The notes under the pieces are model-generated. The model saw only the letters and a program-made list of their open reading frames with translations. It searched no databases and had not been told where the DNA came from. The position numbers and the translations under genes are program-made. Positions 1 to 12,151 of a DNA stretch of 23,443 nt are shown piece after piece (position 1 is the first letter of the stretch; every line of letters begins with the position of its first letter). Origin of the DNA: Smittium culicis (taxonomy: Eukaryota > Kickxellomycota > Harpellomycetes > Harpellales > Legeriomycetaceae); NCBI GenBank assembly GCA_001970855.1, contig LSSN01000767.1:2811-26253 (forward strand), written 5' to 3'.

Positions 1-45
1 TAAGTAATTCAAAACTCATTTTTATTAAAAAAATAAATACTATAG
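1..45 (-). terminator. MSH1 3' end with candidate polyadenylation signal
   Basis: The short stretch after the MSH1 stop codon is A+T-rich. On the minus strand it contains AATAAA at 26-21, about 20 nt past the stop. That spacing is plausible for a eukaryotic polyadenylation signal, but A+T-rich DNA gives such hexamers by chance. The window edge cuts off whatever follows. Confidence 0.35.
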
Positions 46-3000
46 TTATAAAGAGCTTGAGAATTTTTTTGCATCATCAATTACTGATTTAGGTATACCA
101 GCACTTTGTGCAACGTAAATTCCATGCGACTTTTGACAAACTCCGGGCTTAATTTTGTGGATATAGGAAAAAGTTGAATCTTTTTTCTTTTTTCCTTTAA
201 CTTCGACTATAGCTGTTTGCATCATTTTAATGTTCTTAAATTTCGATTTTTCTTGAAAGAATTTAGTGATTTCGTGGTAATGGGTTGCAAACAGGGTCAT
301 ACATTTCACTTTTGTATGCAAGAAACCCAAAGACGCAAATGCAATCGACATTCCATCAGTAACAGATGTACCTCTACCGATTTCATCCATTATAACAAGA
401 GATCTTTCAGTAGCATTATTTAAAATTTCAGCGGCTTCTTTCATCTCGACCATAAATGTAGATTGGTTAAGAGCCAGGTTATCATGAGCCCCAATCTAAT
501 TATTCAAAAAAAGGAAAAATGTATATATTATTTTAAGTTACGATAAATTTCAAAGTATAAAAGAAATTACCCTCGAATAGATCGAATCAACTATTGGTAT
601 CTTTGCTTTTGTTGCGGCTACAAATGACTCCATTTGCGCCATTATAGAAAGTATAGCTACTTGCCTCAAATACGTGCTTTTCCCTCCCATATTTGGCCCT
701 GTAAGAAGAATAGTATTGTTTTTTTTATCAAACTCAATATCATTGCCAACAAACTGAAATCCTTTTTCGATTAGCCTTAGCTCAATAACTGGGTGTCTGC
801 TTTCGGTGACCTTGAACTCACTATAAATCGCATTGAAAATAATAATGATAATACAGTTTAAAATATACTGAAAAAACTAATGGTTCAAGGCACAAAAAAA
901 AACAAAATAAATATGAGGTTCGCTAAAAATAAGGCTGAGTAAGAAAAAACCAATTATATTGAATATTTACAATGAATCTGAAAATTCGGGGCGAGTATAA
1001 CCACGGGAGTATGCTATATGACCAAGAGATGAGGCTATATCTAATTCAGACAAGATTTTGATGTTTACTTTTACAAGATGGCTATACTCTAAAACCTAAA
1101 AATATAAATATGTACGGTAATAATAATTAAACCAGCCAGTGTTATTTCAAGATCAGTTTATAAATAATATTCTCTTACGCTTTTTCTAAGGTTCTGAAAT
1201 ATTCTAGACTCTTCTTGTTGTATTTTATCTTTCAATAGCTCTGTTTCGGATAGTATTAAAGAAAGACCCTACATAATTTATTAGATTTAAAAATAAATAA
1301 ATTTTTGAATTGCTAAATGAAACAAATTTAATTGTGGTTTGCGTACATTATGGTAAAATCTGGCCTTATTCTTTAGCATTTGAAATAGTCTAAGTTCTGA
1401 AAACTCGGAAAGCCTGTTCGAGTCTTTAATACTCACTTCAATGAACACACCAAGGGCTGGGGTCGAGTTAATTCTTAGAGACGGAATCCCTGTTGATTTT
1501 GTTTTAAAATTAGATATAAAAAATAAAATTAAGGTGAAAACAGAGAATTGGTTGAAAAAATAAAAAAAAGATAAAAAGAAAAGGATTAGAAAGTTGAGTA
1601 CTGTATTTATTTTGAAGAGTAATAAAAAGGTCATCTTTTTCAACTTCTTTTTTCTCTAGTTCTAAAATTAGGTCTCTTAAGTGCTGACTGTTCCTAATGA
1701 AAATAAACAAAAATTAAAAACATTGGATAAATAACTCGAATGAAAATAACTGAGCTTACACTTCATTTATCTTTCCTGAGAAATATTGATTTTCGATAGA
1801 GCTTTGAATAAAAGTGCTATTAATCGAATCAACTAGCTTGGGCAGAGTTACTAGATTTGAAACTCTGTCTAAAATAAATGAAATTATCCTAGCATTTTTT
1901 GATTGAATCTGAAAATTCTTTAGAATGGAATTTCTTTTAAAGGTGCTTATTTTCTGCAAGCTTTGGTTATTTATTAATTGAGTTATTAGAGAAGAAAATT
2001 TTTCTAATTGTAGTAGCTCTTTTTCAATAGAAAATAATAGAATATCAATTAAGCCTGTGGTAAGCTGTAAAGAGTTTGATATTCTCATTATATCAGAAGC
2101 GGTTCCACAGTCTAAAGATAACCTTTGGATACACCTTTCAATATCATTAACTTGTGTTAAAATCCGTGAGACCTCAGATCTAGCTTTTTGATCGTTAAAG
2201 AAAAATTCTACAAAATCTAACCTTTCTTCGATAGTTTTTTTACATGTTGATGGCGATACTACAAACAGATGATAGAAATAATTTATATTTTTAAGAAATG
2301 CTATAGGAATAATTAAGATTAATGTTATATAGCTTAGATAGGTATAGGAATAAATAGTTACATATTCGCTGAGTAAAAAGCCGTGATCCGGAACTAGTTT
2401 TAGTTCTCATTAAATCTGAAATCAAAGTATTTTTGTTATCAGATTCACTGGAAGATCTTGAGTAGAATTGTGATGAAGAAGCATAAGAAGATTCAATAGG
2501 TCTTACAATTTCGAGAGCAGATATCGTATATTGACTCATCCTGATACAAGAAGAAATATTGAACCTAGATGGAAGTTGAAAGAGTGGAATTTTTCCTACT
2601 TGAGTCAAAAAAGAGTAGTTTATTATAGACAAAGCAGCGCTATGCTCTTTTACAGAGAACTTTTTGAGATTTTGAATAAAATTTAAAATTTCGCTGTTAA
2701 TCGAGTCTGTTATAACAGGCTTTAAATCTAAAGTAATAGAATCTTCATTTTGGTCAGTAGTAATGTTATCTTTTAAACCAATATAATCTTCGAAAAGATT
2801 ATTATCAACAACAGTTATTGTGGGGCCTATATATTCAAATTCTGTTTCAAGGGAAGAATTATCTCTTTTTGTTAATGACATATTTAATACATTGCTAAAA
2901 GGGAATATATCTTTTACAGCATCAAGTAATTCTGGCGATTCTTTGCTTAAAATAATTTCACGGGGCCTAATCCTAGCCATATCAGTACCAAGCTGAGAAA

Positions 3001-3903
3001 GACTAGATTCACATGTATAGAAATCGCCAGTAGATAAATCTGTCCAAGATAATCCAATATCAGTTCTATATAAAAATAATCAAGTAATTTTATAAATATA
3101 TAAAAATTGGAAAAAAATTTTAAAATATACTTTAAATGTAGCGTTGAAGGAAATTTTGGCTTTGAGATTGATACTAGGTATTGGTTTGAAGAATTTGAGC
3201 TTATTTTTTTAAATTTTTGAAGAGCTGGCACATTTTCTGAAGAAATATTTTCGCTTGAATTGTATTCAGAGCTTATCAGATGTTCAGAGTCACTATTTAC
3301 CCAAGTTCCAGGCGTAATAATACGTGAAACTCTTCGATAGTAAGCAGGTCTGTCTTCAATCTTGAACTGTTCACATATCGCTACTGAACGGCCGAATTTA
3401 CCAACCAGAATTTCTAAATATCGTTCTATACTTTTTGAAGGAAATCCAGTAAATCTTACAGAAGAACCTCCATATTTTTTGTTTACTACTTGGAGGCCGA
3501 GTAGAGAGCCGCCAATATGATCTGCTTGATCAAAATAGAGCTATTTTGTATGTTTTAATCATAGATATAACATATAATTAAATTCAAAGTAAATATTGTA
3601 TTGATTAATTACCTCATAGAAATCGCCAACACGGGTTAAAAGAACACAATCGGGGTATATTTTCCTGTATTCTTTTACGATTTTTAAAACTTTACTATTA
3701 ATAGTTGTGTTTGAATCTGATATGAGCAAATTTTTTGGGACCTTTGAAGTCAAAAGATTTTCGGGAATTTCGGATACTAGATTCTGTAGCAAGCTTTCGT
3801 TGGCGATGCTATATGACGCAGCATTTCGTAATACAATTTTCTGGAATCGTGGAGCTATAGAACGTGGTAAAACTTTGAGCGCATTACACACACTAAAGCT
3901 CAT
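46..3903 (-). CDS. MSH1: Mitochondrial DNA mismatch repair protein Msh1 (MutS homologue), 10 exons
   Basis: MutS-family ATPase predicted to bind mismatches and help maintain mitochondrial DNA. My exons are 3903-3613, 3540-3131, 3065-2362, 2258-1760, 1693-1602, 1489-1347, 1268-1179, 1095-971, 820-571 and 495-46. They join in frame into 1017 residues, close to the roughly 960 of yeast Msh1. The N-terminus (about residues 1-35) is rich in R, S and A with few acidic residues, fitting a mitochondrial presequence. The mismatch-contact motif GDFYE (93-97, Phe95-x-Glu97) ends exon 1 and continues as LYFDQA in exon 2. The lever/clamp domains occupy the middle. The ATPase has Walker A GPNMGGKST (826-834), signature STFMVEM (880-886), Walker B LVIMDEIGRGTS (about 901-912) and the THYHE H-loop (939-943). 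All introns are GT-AG and 65-150 nt. No HNH or GIY-YIG extension is seen. It is divergent from VPS20. MSH3 or MSH6 are less likely given the presequence and N-terminal layout. Confidence 0.93.
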
Positions 3904-4536
3904 ATTAAAATTAACGCCACAGTATGTTTTGAATGAAAAATAATAACTAAAAAGGATTTGAGCACTAAATTATGGCTAATCGGGTAAACGACTAGGAGTA
4001 AACAATCTTATCTTTTTTGTGTCCAAAAATTATTAAATTTAGCCTAATATGAAATTACACCAATACGACAAATTAGATCAATTCTATTTCTCCTTTGATC
4101 AAATTACCAAAATTTTAAAAAACAGAGACTCTAAATTTTGCAGTTTTTTTATATATACTCGAGCTGTCAAATTGATAAAACCAACCCCAATATCCATCTA
4201 ATATCCCAAATAAAACCATGATATCTCATATATCAGCTCATTCTTGAGCTTTCAATCATCATAGAAATAACTTGATCCCTAAATCAAAGACCATACCTAA
4301 ACACTCGTATTATCACAAATAACTTCTTTCTCCTGTCACACAAAACGTCTAATGAATTTGTTAAATAAATTTGCTTTTAATATTAAACTACTTAAAATAA
4401 TTCAAGAGTTTGTATCAAGTACAAAAAAGTGGGAAAAAGTAAAGGCAAGCTAAAACTAGTTTATTCATGTACCATTAACAAATAAAAGCAATTATACGGG
4501 CAATTTTTGTGCGTAAGAGTATTAAAATTAGCACTT
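3904..4536. other. MSH1 upstream intergenic region outside the inverted repeat
   Basis: This is A+T-rich DNA between the MSH1 start and the outer edge of the left repeat arm. It must contain the MSH1 promoter. I see no coding-like codon pattern, no tRNA and no clear promoter element. An open frame running rightward through the MSH1 start (3707-3943) is a shadow of exon 1. Confidence 0.6.
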
Positions 4537-4812
4537 TTAAAAAAAGCCCAAATGCTATATACATCACACTTTAAAAATCCTGAATTTTGATATTCAAGGC
4601 GTGTAGAATTTTGATGATGAAATTTATTATAAGCTGAATATTATGAAGTTTTTCATATTTATGAGATTCAGTTTTTATGAGCCAAAACCTTTAAAAGTTT
4701 ATTTAATTGTTTTGTTTGCAAAAATATGAATATTAAAAAATATTTAATAAAATATTTAATATTTCTTACAAATTTCTAAATTTCCGAAAACTTTATATAT
4801 CTAACGACAGCT

Positions 4813-4817
4813 ATTGG
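4813..4817 (-). promoter_or_regulatory. Inverted CCAAT box upstream of left VPS20
   Basis: ATTGG (CCAAT on the minus strand) lies about 200 nt before the VPS20 start codon. CCAAT boxes are bound by the Hap/NF-Y complex in fungi and work in either orientation. The motif is kept in the other arm (20496-20500), although the third base after it changes from C to T there. The site is predicted from sequence only. Confidence 0.35.
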
Positions 4818-4882
4818 ACAAATCATCTTTGCCATCTATTAAAGTCTCGCGGCCATTCGCCTAAATATCAACGCTCCAGCTC

Positions 4883-4887
4883 ATTGG
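4883..4887 (-). promoter_or_regulatory. Second inverted CCAAT box upstream of left VPS20
   Basis: A second ATTGG sits in a relatively G+C-rich patch (about 4845-4890) some 130 nt before the start codon, inside TCATTGGCTG. The extended core CAGCCAATGA agrees with strong CCAAT sites better than the distal box does. The other arm keeps it unchanged at 20426-20430. A T-rich and C-rich tract (about 4900-4940) lies between it and the gene, as is common in fungal core promoters. Confidence 0.4.
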
Positions 4888-5017
4888 CTGCTTTTTCGAG
4901 GTTTTTTTGCACTCAATTCTTTTCCCCCTTTTTATTTCTCTTTTAAATAATTTTTATTTTAATTAATTTAATTTTAAATTTCAGTTCTGTAGTACATATC
5001 TGCTTTAATTTCTACAA

Positions 5018-5803
5018 ATGGGCTCAGCCTCAAGCAAAACCAAGATCACTGCCCAAGATAAGGCCATTCTCGACATCAAATCTCAAAGAGACAAGCTGCA
5101 GCAATACCAGAAACGTGTATCATAACATTTACCTTCACTTCATTTCTTTTAATCTCTTCTCATTTCGCTCCATCTCACTTCATTTCACTTCTGCTTCTTT
5201 CCTATCTATAAAAACTCTTTCCACTGCTTCATACTAATTTATTTCATAAACATTCGTTAGATCTTAAAAGTCACAGAGAGAGAAAAACAAGTCGCGGCAG
5301 AATGCTTAGAAGCCGGTAATAGAGAAAAGGCCCTTTTGGCCCTGCGAAAAAAGAAGTATCAAGAACAGCTCATAGCGAAAACAAACGAGCAGCTTCTCAA
5401 TCTTCAGCAACTCATTCAAACTATCGAATTCTCCCTGATCCAAAAAGACGTGATGTTGGGCCTGTCGCTCGGCAACGACGTCCTGAAAAACTTGAACAAG
5501 GAGATGAACCTCGAAAATGTCGAGAAATTAATGCTCGAAACTAGCGATGCAATCGAGTACCAGAACGAAGTATCCGCCATTCTCCACTCCAATTTGACTG
5601 CAGACGACGAAGAGCAAGTTATCGAAGAGCTGAATGCACTGCGAGCAGAAGCGCTTGCCGAATTCAACGAGCGCCTACCCAACGTCCCTAAAACCGACCT
5701 GCCTAACTCCATTCCCGTCAGCAAAAACAGGCTTCGGCAAGAAAACGAGCAGGCTGAAGATATCTCTCCTGAGCCCGAGAAAAGCGAACCGCTGCTTGCT
5801 TAG
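5018..5803 (+). CDS. VPS20: ESCRT-III subunit Vps20 (CHMP6 family), left copy
   Basis: Vps20/CHMP6 links ESCRT-II to Snf7 polymerisation during endosomal sorting and membrane scission. Exon 1 is 5018-5116 (33 codons), the intron 5117-5260 and exon 2 5261-5803, giving 213 residues, close to human CHMP6 at about 200. The start is supported by MGSASSK, an N-myristoylation signal as expected for the family. The Snf7 core follows: TAQDKAILDIKSQRDKLQQY (residues 11-30), then KKKYQEQL and QTIEF in the second helices. Acidic helices sit at about 115-170. Residues 172-185 (LPNVP...LPNSIP) resemble the MIM2 motif by which CHMP6 binds the Vps4 MIT domain. The intron has GT-AG ends and a TACTAAT branch-like site at 5232-5238. 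The gene lies wholly inside the left inverted-repeat arm and is almost identical to the copy at 19510-20295. It is more G+C-rich than its surroundings, with many C-ending codons. Confidence 0.95.
5232..5238 (+). promoter_or_regulatory. Branch-point-like site in left VPS20 intron
   Basis: TACTAAT lies 22 nt before the acceptor TTAG at 5257-5260. It matches the fungal branch consensus TACTAAC at six of seven positions, including the branch A. The 144-nt intron is otherwise strongly pyrimidine-rich, with repeated TCACTTCATTT units. The whole intron is identical in the other arm. Confidence 0.55.
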
Positions 5804-7453
5804 GCTCCACTTTACCTGCCTATCTTCAATTCTTCATCTCTCTTTGTACTGATGATTAATGTTAATATTTATTCTAGAATACTTTTTTTGCTTCCGTACT
5901 TCTATGACATTACTCCTGTAATATTTTCACTATTTTTGTCCTACCCCCTCACTCCCTTCATTTAATAATACATTTTTCAGTAAGCTTATTGTCATAAGCG
6001 TATCTTCCGCTGCTCTGTGTATTGCTTGTGAATTTCCCATCTTTGATTTTTTTTATAGGAAATCATAAATGGCAGAAATATATCTTTCTTGTTTCACTCG
6101 ATTTGCTAGCATAGCCTATTTAGCATATTAACTGATATGAATCTGTATGATTTAATGCATTCATATCACCATAAAATTTTCTCCTATAACTTTAAATATT
6201 TGATCGCTTATCGTGTATTGATTATCAACTATTGTAAAAAATCATAAATTTTAATAAGTTCCAATGATTATTGATCACAGCCATAAAATAGCATCCCTTC
6301 AATATTTTGGCTTTACGTCGCAATATTAGTTTATTAGTATTTAAATATTATACAAATTTTCGAATACTTTGATTGTTTTGATTAAATTCAATTTGACTTT
6401 TTAATTTGATTAGAGCAAATTGTACAATAAAAAAAAGGTACGGGACTTGTATATAAACATCAATAGGCCATAATAATTTACTGTTGGTATTTAATTATAG
6501 ATGCTAATTTATAAACGCAATTTCTAATTTTTAAAAAAAAACATCCTTAGAATATAAAAAAACCACCTATGAATATAAAAAAACTTTATAATATTAACAT
6601 TAAGTTATGATCATTAATATTTTAATTTTATTGAAAATTCTGATTGTAATGATTTTTTTGATAGCAATATCAAGCAATAAACACAAAACCAATTTCGAGA
6701 AATATCAATAATGAAATTTATTTAATTTAAATCTGAATTTATATTTCGATTTATTTTCGAGTTTATATTTTATTGACTACAATCAAGAATTGGTATTTTT
6801 TAATTAAAAATACCTGGCAAATATTCAATTTTATTTATATATAAATAATTATAAGGGTATAATAAATTCTATATGTGCCAAGAATATGGCTTGTGTATTT
6901 TTATTTATAAATTTTGATCCACCAGATATTTAATCTTAGCTACTAATATAGCCTTTCCTCATTTATACTTTAAAAAAAATGGTTTTTTTGTTTCTCTACA
7001 CTTAAAACCTAATAAAAGATAAGTAATTTTATTTCTGTGATACTTAAGAAACTGGATTTTATTAAAGCATAAAAAAAATTTTATGTCACAGGCTTTATAT
7101 TTAAAAAATAAACTGCTAAATTTGTTATGATAAAATAATACAACATTTATGAATTAAATTTTTTTTATATTTTGAATTTCTTGGTCCATATGGCTATTTA
7201 GAATCTCAAAAATGAAATAAGCTATTTTAGATCATAAAGAATTTTGCTTTATTTCACGCACATTCATTCAATAGATATACTGTTAGATTTTTTTAATTAT
7301 CGGTTCTATATTTTAACTTTATTTATAATTTATTAATCATAGAATCATAATACTTTTAGATAATTATATATTTTGATTGCGTCACCTCTTTAATCATTTA
7401 ATATTTGCCTTATTTCACTAAAAATGATGATTTAGATAATTTATTAATTAATT
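5804..7453. other. 3' flank of left VPS20 within the repeat arm
   Basis: About 1.65 kb without a gene. The first ~220 nt after the stop are moderately A+T-rich and identical in both arms, so they probably include the 3' UTR. From about 6050 onward the sequence becomes very A+T-rich and the arms accumulate differences. I see no coding pattern, RNA gene or terminator hairpin. No clean AATAAA lies close to the stop. Confidence 0.6.
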
Positions 7454-10400
7454 GAATTGTTACCATAAAAAATTAATATTTAATGTTCTGAAACTAGAAA
7501 TTAATGTAAAATATTTCATACTTTTTGAATATTATTTATACTTTCTAATGATACATTTAAATGTTTGTAAAAGTGTATAATATAAAAATTTTAAATGTAT
7601 AATTTTAACTATTAGTTAATTTATATATTATTAGAATAAATTTTGTTTTTATATTACTATAATTGACTTTATGTTTTAAAATATTTAAATGTGACCTTTT
7701 TTTTCTGGATCTTGGTGAAATTATATAAATTTGAAAATATAATAATTAGATTATCTGTCAATCTTTAACTCATTTTCGCAATATAAAGAATTTTTTTACA
7801 GGTATACACTTTTATCTTGATATGTTTTTATATTCGAGATATACGAACCACACGAGTTTATTTTCTCTCGTATAGATTAAATTCCCTTTCTAGATATTCC
7901 AATTGATGATAAATAATCCAAAGCTTTAAAGTTATGAATAAATTTACAAGTTATGAATTATATTCCTGCTTTATCTACCTGAAAGAAATTATTTTAATGC
8001 CTGTGGATTTTTTAAATTGGAGAGAAATAGTCACACCTCTTCCTAAATTGGATTTAAATATGGTTTAAATTATCTTGCCGTCAAATATTTTGTATTAAAT
8101 CTTTTTTCCAGATAAGCTTTATTTTTTAGAAAAAATTTCTGCTTATTTTGTTGTCATTATTAGTAAATAGTGATTAAACCCCCTTTTTTATCTTTTTCTT
8201 TGTTTATCTAAAGATTTTTACAATTATTTTGTAAAATTATATATAATTTTATAAATCCTTATCTAATGTTATTTATTCCAAAATTTCTGAATAATTAATA
8301 ATTACTCAGTATTCTATATTACAGTAATTATATTATTAAAACCACATTATTTTTTAAAAATCACATTTGAAGGTATAGCTATTTTAATTATGTTTTAAAT
8401 GCGATAATAAATTTTTAGACTTAAATTACTTACCAAAATTCACATATAAAAATTTGATTTTAATTCTAGGCTATTTTTAGATTTTTCATGAAGCAATTAT
8501 TATAAAAATTAATTTTTTCAGGTATTTTTAGATAATGCGAACTCATTAATTATTTCAAAACTTTTATAAGACTATGAAATTTTTAATTTTGTTATATTTT
8601 CTATAATGATATATATTATTATAAATCTTTTAAATTTGTGTATTCTACCAGAATTCTGATTTTATTATAACTAAAAATTTATGAAAAATAATTCATTAGA
8701 TTAAAAAAGTATTATATTTTATGCGAGAATTAATATAAAAATATTCATAATAAACGGGTTTTAAAAAAAAATTGTCAAAATCAGTTGAATGATCTATATA
8801 TGGGTTGATGATTATTCAAATATATTTTATAGATTAATATATAAGCTTATACGTCAAAAAACAATCAATTAAATCATATGATACTGATCTAAAATCTAAA
8901 AATTTGATAATGTAAAAAATTAATAATGAAAATCTTTGATTCACTGAAGTTTTTAAATGATTTAAATATCATAAATAGAAAAGATAGAATCGATTTTTTG
9001 GGATATGGTATTTAATATTCTCACAATAGGAATTTTTATGTGGTTAATTAAATAATATTTTAATTGTGCGAAATATAAAAAATTTCTTATTTCAATTGTA
9101 TTTTATTTAATTTTATGCTTTAAAAATTTTATATCTAATAATGAAAAAAAAATTTTTAATCATCAATAGATTTGAGACAATTCCATTCACGCATGATTAA
9201 TAATTTATGGATATAAAATTGAATTTATATAAAATATGATTACCCTTAAATTACTGCACTATAAAGAATATGGTATTTAAAATTGAAAAAATTTCGTTAC
9301 GCCGAGATAATTAACCAATGATGATTTTAAAGCTAGATTATGAATTTTTTTTTTAAATAGTTCAATTTACTGGAATACACTTATCACAATTATTATTATG
9401 TTTTATTATGATTATGAATGCGCAAAAAAAATTTTATCGATAAAAATAAGTCCTAGATTAGCATTTAATTCCACCCATCCTACATAAAAAAGGTGTATTT
9501 CTATCAGTAAAACTAGTTTTTCATTATTAGAATTTAAAAAATCATTAATATTTTATAATGTTATTCGCATAATAGCTGAAAAATCGAGTGATAAAAAATA
9601 TGAAAAGTTATAAGAATCATTAAAACGAGTTGTGGTCGAGTATGATGTTTGTCAAATTATTATTATTCTTAATTTTTATTTTTTTCGAGGGGATGGGGTT
9701 AATAATTAATTAAAAAAAATGAATTTTTTATAAGAGATTTTTTTATATATTTAAACACAAACCATAATTTGTATTTAAATCTAAAGCATAAAATGACCAA
9801 AAATGATAATAGTGATAATATATTTTGAATAGAGACCAACCTGAGTGATCTTATACAAAGAAATTTTCTTACACATACTATAACTTTTTTCAAAAAAATT
9901 TTAATTTAGGATCAATAGGTTTGTTAAATTAAAAAAATAAATGACTTTTATCAAGTAAAATAAAAATATTTATAATTTATATTGATTATTAATTGACTAT
10001 TTTTAAATTTTTTTTTTTAGCTAATCCTAAAACAAAAAATTTAAATACTAATAATATTCTAAATAATAAAAATTTTTTTAATTGTTTTTATTAAAAGTTT
10101 TTAATACTTGGATTAATTTAGGTTTTATTCGCTAGAAAATTAGCACCGAGTTTATTATTATTATTAGTTGAATAATGTATTTATTCAAAAATTAATTTGG
10201 CTACAAATTTATCTTAACGCCAAAAAATTTGATATATAAATTTTTTTGGGAATATTATTAAGCCTTATTAATCTTATAAAATTGAAAAAATTATTAGACC
10301 AAAGTATATCGGCCTTCTTATATTAATTTAATATAAAATTTGAAATTGAATACTATGATTTATAAATAAAATCAAGCTTTTCAAAATAGTGAAGTTAATT

Positions 10401-12131
10401 AATCTATAATTTAACCCCATCTTAATCAAATTAAATATATACATATCAACATAAAAGATTATATAAAAAATCAATATGTGATGGTTCTTTACGAATATCA
10501 ATACTATTATTGTATCAGTAAATCTGAATAAGACCTAGAACCTACTTCATAACTCTATAAGAAATTTGAATATTTTTTTTAATCATTTTGAAAATAATAT
10601 AAAACTCTATCTTTTATTATACTAAATTTCAATAAAAAAACAATGAAACAATCAATACATTTTTATTCGTTGATAATAACGTCTATGTGTAAAATATATG
10701 CGAAAATAGCCATTAAATAATATATTGAAGTTATACAACTCAATTTTATGCATTAATACAAATTAGCGAATATAATAATATCAATATAGATAAATCAAAT
10801 AAAAAATCTAACATTTTAATTAATAAAATTCAAATCAATTTTTTTTATTTTGAAAATAATTGATTAAATTTAGTCATACTCAAAAGAACTATGAACCAAT
10901 GATTATTTAAATTATTTAATTTTATTTAAGTATATGTAAAAAAACCAAGAAAAATAATTTATTTCACCTTTTATTTTGATTAATACCAATAATTCACTGT
11001 GTAACAGCTATGTTACAAAATATTCATAAATAAACTAAATTTATACTAAAAATAAAAAATGATACTAACACATAATATACTAAAATTTAATTTTTTTTAT
11101 ATTACTATGAAAGCGAATCTACTAGAATAAATCATCAAAATTTTCAGGATAAATGAAATATTCCAACCCTAAAAAGCGAATAGTTCTATCATAATATCAG
11201 TGTTTTTTCCAAATGATTATTTGATATTATAATAAAAAAATGATATAAGTATAATTTTTATTTGGTTCGAAAAATACATAATGGTTCAGGATAAATATGA
11301 AAGCTTTTAGCTTAAGGTTAATAAAATTAATAGATATTAAAATAGGTAATTGAGAATTGCAAATTTCAAATTTATTTTATTAAAATTGATATGAATGCCA
11401 TTTTTTGCAATCATTTTACACACTATAACTAAGTTAAACCTGATTTTTGTGGGTTTTTATGACACTAATTCTCTGGGTGTACGAATTATATTTCTCATTA
11501 AATTTTTATAAGATTAGAAATAAACGGTTATAATATTGATAACATGGAATACTTATAAATAAAAATATGATAAATTTATATTTAGACACCTACCTTCACA
11601 TTTAAAAAAAAACTTTATATTTTGGAATCGAAATTTAATTTTCAATAAAAATTATACAAGCTGCGAATAAATAAAGTATTCATATTGACAGCGAAAATAC
11701 CTAGATATGAATTTTAATCTGACATACATCAAACCTGTGTTTAAATAACACGAAAAAATTTCTTATTAGAATCTCGTATAGAAATAAGTTGAAAGAAATG
11801 GAAATTTTACTCATCTAAAAAAAACATTTATAAATTAAGAAAATTTACTAGAAATTTGTTTTTATATTATATTCATGAATATAATTAATTTAAAATATAA
11901 TAAAATTAAAAATAATCATCGATTGGTTCATGTCTCATTTTAAAAAAACATTTATGTATATAATAGCAGTTTTTATTATGCATTAAAAAAAAACTTGAAT
12001 ACGAATTTTAATAAGAATATTTTTTACAGGAATCAGAATTGATATTTACATTTTCCTACATACAAAAGATTTAATTTCATAACCTATTTTTCTTAAGAAT
12101 TGATTAAATTATCTATAAAATTCAATAATAA

Positions 12132-12151
12132 TATCTAGTGATATCTAGTGA
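12132..12151 (+). repeat. Short tandem duplication ATATCTAGTG x2
   Basis: Two adjacent copies of the 10-mer ATATCTAGTG. The repeat is perfect but short and probably arose by slippage. I assign it no function. Confidence 0.6.

Larger units (their letters stand above)
4537..7453 (+). repeat. Left arm of a ~2.9 kb inverted repeat
   Basis: Reading this segment forward matches the reverse complement of about 17866-20776. The outer edge is an A7 tract followed by GCCCAAATG in both arms, with unrelated sequence beyond it. The inner edge is around an ATTTATTAA(T/C)TAATT stretch, after which the two sides stop matching. The arm contains the VPS20 promoter, the complete gene and about 1.65 kb of A+T-rich 3' flank. 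By hand alignment, coding exons differ at 6 of 642 positions, while samples at the outer and inner edges differ at about 6 in 95 and 5 in 61. The arms differ in length by only a few bases, so small indels are present. I see no target-site duplication or transposase. Confidence 0.93.

Noticed and set aside
5416..5724. Antisense open frames within VPS20 (and 19589-19897 in the other copy)
   Set aside because: Shadows of the real Vps20 frame, without independent conservation.
9699..9893. 64-codon minus-strand open frame in the core
   Set aside because: Hydrophobic and lysine-rich composition, as expected of A+T-rich DNA, with no family resemblance.
11255..11270. GGTTCGA-like word resembling a tRNA B-box
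   Set aside because: The rest of the B-box consensus and the A-box and cloverleaf are missing. No tRNA found in the window.
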